Assembly: GCA_014058105.1 (NCBI GenBank)
Contig: JACGCM010002784.1
Coordinates: 2,232,001-2,296,000, forward strand
Origin: Kingdonia uniflora
Taxonomy: Eukaryota > Streptophyta > Magnoliopsida > Ranunculales > Circaeasteraceae
Length of the DNA stretch: 64,000 nt
Reading direction: 5' to 3'
In this document: positions 62,001 to 64,000 of the stretch, piece by piece
How the letters are laid out: every line of letters begins with the position of its first letter
How positions within the stretch are numbered: the stretch's first letter is position 1
The notes under the pieces: model-generated
Told to the model about the DNA's origin: nothing
The model's input: only the letters and a program-made list of their open reading frames with translations
Database searches by the model: none
Position numbers and translations under genes: made by a program

Positions 62001-62727
62001 ATCAATCCACAAAGGAAACGGGTTAGGAGTGGGTTCCTTCAATACTTTGAGAAAATGAGGAATTGTGATAACATTGTTGGTCTCCTTAAAGATCATGGAT
62101 GCAGAATTCACTTGAGTATATGGATACGTGTTCCTCTTAATTGTTTCATCATTGTTCTTTAGTCATAACAGTTTTCATCCTTTTTGCCATTTACAGATCT
62201 GGAATCATGATTTTTTCTGGGAATCCATGAGACCAGGCGGAGGAGGAAAGCCGGTCAGACAGCTTTTAGAACTAATTGAAAAAGATTTTGGCTCTTACGA
62301 TAGATTTATTGAAGAGTTCAAGGCAGCTGCATCCACACAGTTTGGTTCTGGTTGGGTGTGGCTTGCATGTGAGGCTTCCAAATCTTTTTTGTTATCCAAG
62401 TAGGTATTTATAGGATGACCTTCTGCAGAGCCAATAATCTTATTTTTCTTTTCACCTCTCAGATAAGGCAAATAGACTTGATGTTGGAAATGCCATAGAT
62501 CCTTGTCCATCAGAGGAGGATAAAAAGCTTGTGGTGGTGAAAAGTCCCAACGGTGTTAACCCCTTAGTTTGGGATTACTCTGTAAGTATATTATACCCTT
62601 AATCTTGACAACGAAAAGGAAGACCATTCTTAAGATAGCATAAATTTGTAAATTAGATAATATTTCGTAAAATCTCATAAGAGTTTTGTTTGTTATGCAG
62701 CCACTCCTAACTATCGATGTCTGGGAG
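53055..62727 (+). CDS. FSD2: Iron superoxide dismutase, chloroplastic, FSD2-like (3' partial)
   Basis: Converts superoxide to hydrogen peroxide and oxygen in plastids; in Arabidopsis FSD2 works with FSD3 at the nucleoids. Exons: 53055-53109, 53193-53251, 60617-60691, 61157-61345, 62197-62368, 62463-62581, 62701-62727, all GT-AG and in frame (232 codons). Residues 1-50 form a Ser/Thr/Arg-rich transit peptide; the mature enzyme starts near [10 protein letters not shown]. Visible metal ligands are His78 (EYHWGKHH), His130 (NHDFFWE) and Asp229 (IDVWE); the fourth, a His after WE, belongs to an exon beyond the right edge. [15 protein letters not shown] and [14 protein letters not shown] favour FSD2 over FSD3. 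The ATG at 53055 is the first in frame and gives a plausible transit peptide. Confidence 0.9.
54411..54550 (+). mobile_element. tRNA-derived SINE
   Basis: Starts near ACCATTGGGCTCTTGG. It has an A box (TGGCCCAGTGG, about 54429-54439) and a B box (GGGTTCGAAACC, about 54471-54482) spaced as in a pol III promoter, and ends in a poly-A run (54539-54549). The 7-bp target duplication CTTATAA stands at 54403-54409 and 54553-54559. The rest of the body does not fold as a tRNA, so it is not a tRNA gene. Confidence 0.85.
54797..55527. mobile_element. MULE-type MITE (731 bp)
   Basis: A perfect 9-bp target duplication TAAATAATT flanks it (54788-54796, 55528-55536). Left end GGGCAAATTAGCTTTTGGAT and inverted right end GCACAAATTAGCTTTTGGAC are near-identical inverted repeats. 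A 9-bp duplication is typical of Mutator-like elements. No transposase; the 98-codon ORF at 54910-55206 has no known features. Confidence 0.85.
57325..57690 (+). repeat. Long inverted repeat, left arm
   Basis: Its reverse complement matches 59455-59790: shared words include AATTCCGAAACATAAC (inverted as GTTATGTTTCGGAATT), GTGATAGTAGATGT, GAATTCTTT/GATTCTTT, TGATTGTT and CATACTTTTT. Outer end near GTTACGCCTCAGAATCC. The 84-codon - strand ORF here is not a gene. Confidence 0.75.
57705..58620. mobile_element. hAT-like MITE rich in GATCGGAA motifs
   Basis: Starts near ACTAGGCCTATTTTCGGATC, ends near GGAAAAAAGTTGCAT, with dense CGGATCGGAA/TTCGGAAATT words close to both ends. Flanks TGGCTTCA and AGCTTCAG suggest an imperfect target duplication. 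A GA microsatellite lies at 58248-58282. Limits are approximate. Confidence 0.4.
59455..59790 (-). repeat. Long inverted repeat, right arm
   Basis: Partner of 57325-57690 in opposite orientation; the arms are about 1.8 kb apart. Arms are diverged but collinear over 330 bp. Confidence 0.75.
60617..61345 (+). CDS. FSD2: FSD2-like exons 3-4: transit end, first metal ligand
   Basis: Exons 60617-60691 ([20 protein letters not shown]) and 61157-61345 ([55 protein letters not shown]). Exon 4 holds the N-terminal helical hairpin with His78 and the substrate-gateway Tyr/His region. Confidence 0.93.
61346..62196 (+). other. FSD2-like intron 4 (851 bp)
   Basis: Donor CAG|GTATGC, acceptor TTTACAG|ATCTGG. 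AT-rich; no coding or repeat structure recognised. Confidence 0.85.
62197..62727 (+). CDS. FSD2: FSD2-like exons 5-7: second and third metal ligands
   Basis: Exons 62197-62368 ([50 protein letters not shown]), 62463-62581 ([29 protein letters not shown]) and 62701-62727 (PLLTIDVWE). The exon 5 donor is inside GCAT|GTGAGG; joining T to AT of exon 6 restores WLAYKANRLDV, as in other FSD2 proteins. Reading past that donor gives a false extension ending at TAG 62401-62403. Confidence 0.92.
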
Positions 62728-62869
62728 GTACAAAATTAATCTCTGGTTTGGTTTGCCACATTTTCAACATTTACGTCTGTACGGTAAAACCCCTTCAAAG
62801 TAATTACCCTTTATTGTAATAGAAATGAGTCGGTCCCAACTTCGTACCAAAGGATATAATAATTGTTTG

Positions 62870-62938
62870 AGAGTATGCTAGGATGATATGTTTCATATTC
62901 CTATTATGAGTAGGAAACATATCATCCTAGCATACTCT
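62870..62938. repeat. Perfect 25-bp inverted repeat (hairpin)
   Basis: Arms 62870-62894 (from AGAGTATGCTAGGATGATAT) and 62914-62938 (ending ATCATCCTAGCATACTCT) are exact reverse complements with a 19-nt loop. Confidence 0.9.
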
Positions 62939-63119
62939 AGCAATAATCCCCTCATTTTCTTCTTATTTTTTTCTTTTTTTAACCATGTACAACAGTATGG
63001 TCCCATTGATTTTATATAGTAACGAAATAATAATATCATAAAATATTACACATTTTTCATCTAGACTTTCAGTAAATACTTATCTATATTTTTATTTGCA
63101 AAAGGTAAGCCCTTTATTA

Positions 63120-63940
63120 TAAATAAGAGTGCGAAAAGCCTGCAGTGCTCAAAATGATTCAATAGTTACAACTCAAACTGAAAAGGAGAGATACGAGGAA
63201 CCATCAATCAAATCTATAGTACTCAGTGTAAGGGACCTCCAGCATTTTCAAAAAGGCTGGTTTTCCTTGAAACCATTCCTTAGTAAAAGGATGCAGTCTA
63301 GCTGCCCTATTTGCACTATCATCTGCACTAAAGTTGCATTCTTTCCATGTGTGTTTTAGTCTGACTAGCAGCTTAGTCGAGATGTAGTCCCGTTTAGCCT
63401 GAAGTTGCCATGGAACCTTCTTTTGTTGGAACGCTATGATAGCAGTTTTGGAATTTGAAACCAGGAAGATCTTTAACCAACCTTGCTCCAATGCAGTGAA
63501 GAGCGATGACACTATACTGCAGCACTCGGCATAGTAAGAAGTACTAGCACCAATATTTTCTACAAGAATCCCAAGGACTGAACCTGGATGTTCTCTAAAC
63601 ACAGCTCCTGTCCCTGCATTCCCTGGATTGCCAAGACTTGAGCCATCACAATTGATTTTAACTTCATTCAGACATGGTAGCTCCCATGTGCATGGTCTGA
63701 TCCTTGGAGGTTTTCTGGGCTTAAGAGGAACTTGTGGTCTAAACAGCAACCCCAACTCATTCTGATTATTTCTCATTGAGCCTATGGAATTCAAGGACTC
63801 ATATATAGCTTTGAGAATATTATACTTGGTTTGTCTAAGAGTTGGGACAGGCTCATTGTGAGTAATTTTGTTTCTACAGAGCCATATAGATTGGATGCAT
63901 GCAAGAACTCCATTCACCCACAGGTCCTCCATGTAGGAGC
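63120..63940 (-). mobile_element. LINE fragment with RNase H domain
   Basis: The - strand ORF 63932-63204 (242 codons) starts with the end of the zinc-binding segment (GVLACIQSIWLCRNKITHNE), then a Pro-rich linker, then an RNase H-like domain: INCDGSSLGNPGNAGTGAVF (first catalytic Asp), YYAECCSIVSSLFTALEQGW (Glu), FLVSNSKTAIIAFQQ (the usual second Asp is Asn here) and CNFSADDSANRAARL (late Asp). The frame is largely open, so it is younger than the other LINE pieces, but 5' truncated. Antisense to the dismutase gene. Confidence 0.8.
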
Positions 63941-64000
63941 TACAAAAGAAGGCCTTTTTAAAGATGGATATGAAGCTCTAGGTAGTAATTAGCAGATCAA

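Larger units (their letters stand above)
62728..64000 (+). other. FSD2-like intron 7, open at the right edge
   Basis: Donor GAG|GTACAA. It contains a perfect inverted repeat (62870-62938) and an antisense LINE RNase H fragment (about 63120-63940). The next exon, expected to begin with the His of WEHAYY, is not in the window. Confidence 0.8.

Noticed and set aside
62128..62403. 91-codon ORF as a separate gene or a dismutase ending at 62403
   Set aside because: The middle is exon 5; the start and end are intron sequence. Splicing at 62368/62463 restores the conserved WLAYKANRL.
1..64000. CRISPR array, bacterial operon or phage content
   Set aside because: The tandem repeats found (48851-49115, 44445-44715) lack regular unique spacers; gene structure and transposons are those of a plant nucleus.

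Overview
The window is nuclear DNA of a dicot-like flowering plant: two intron-rich plant genes with GT-AG introns sit in AT-rich DNA full of plant transposable elements (Athila- and Tat-type Ty3/gypsy, plant LINEs, a tRNA-derived SINE, hAT-, MULE- and PIF/Harbinger-type DNA elements). I cannot name the species.

Layout. 0.6-6.0 kb: two decayed coiled-coil ORF regions (+ strand) of transposon type, with a CG-rich patch between them. 6.0-12.9 kb: two truncated Ty3/gypsy elements on the - strand, each with gag, primer-binding site and 5' LTR; the Athila-like LTR interrupts the gag of the Tat-like one. 13.3-47.1 kb: a complete 17-exon gene for the peroxisomal Lon protease LON2 (885 codons plus stop, C-terminal AKL). 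Its CDS is 2.66 kb but the gene spans 34 kb, because introns hold LINE fragments, a solo LTR, a small gag-only LTR element, MITEs and tandem repeats. 48.0-52.6 kb: a 4.55-kb PIF/Harbinger-like DNA element (TTA target duplication, inverted termini) that carries a decayed plant-mobile-domain gene on the - strand and has a hAT-like element nested inside. 53.1-64 kb: the first seven exons of a plastid iron superoxide dismutase (FSD2-like), running off the right edge; its second intron (7.4 kb) holds a MULE-type MITE, a SINE, a long inverted repeat and a hAT-like MITE, and its seventh contains a LINE RNase H fragment.

Both host genes act in organelle oxidative metabolism (peroxisomal protein quality control; plastid superoxide removal), but they are separate same-strand transcription units about 6 kb apart and nothing here suggests co-regulation. 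The main interest is the transposon content: an element with Harbinger-type ends carrying a PMD gene, a gag-only element with intact LTRs, one LTR family present both with gag and as a solo LTR, and several clean target-site duplications that allow relative dating of insertions.
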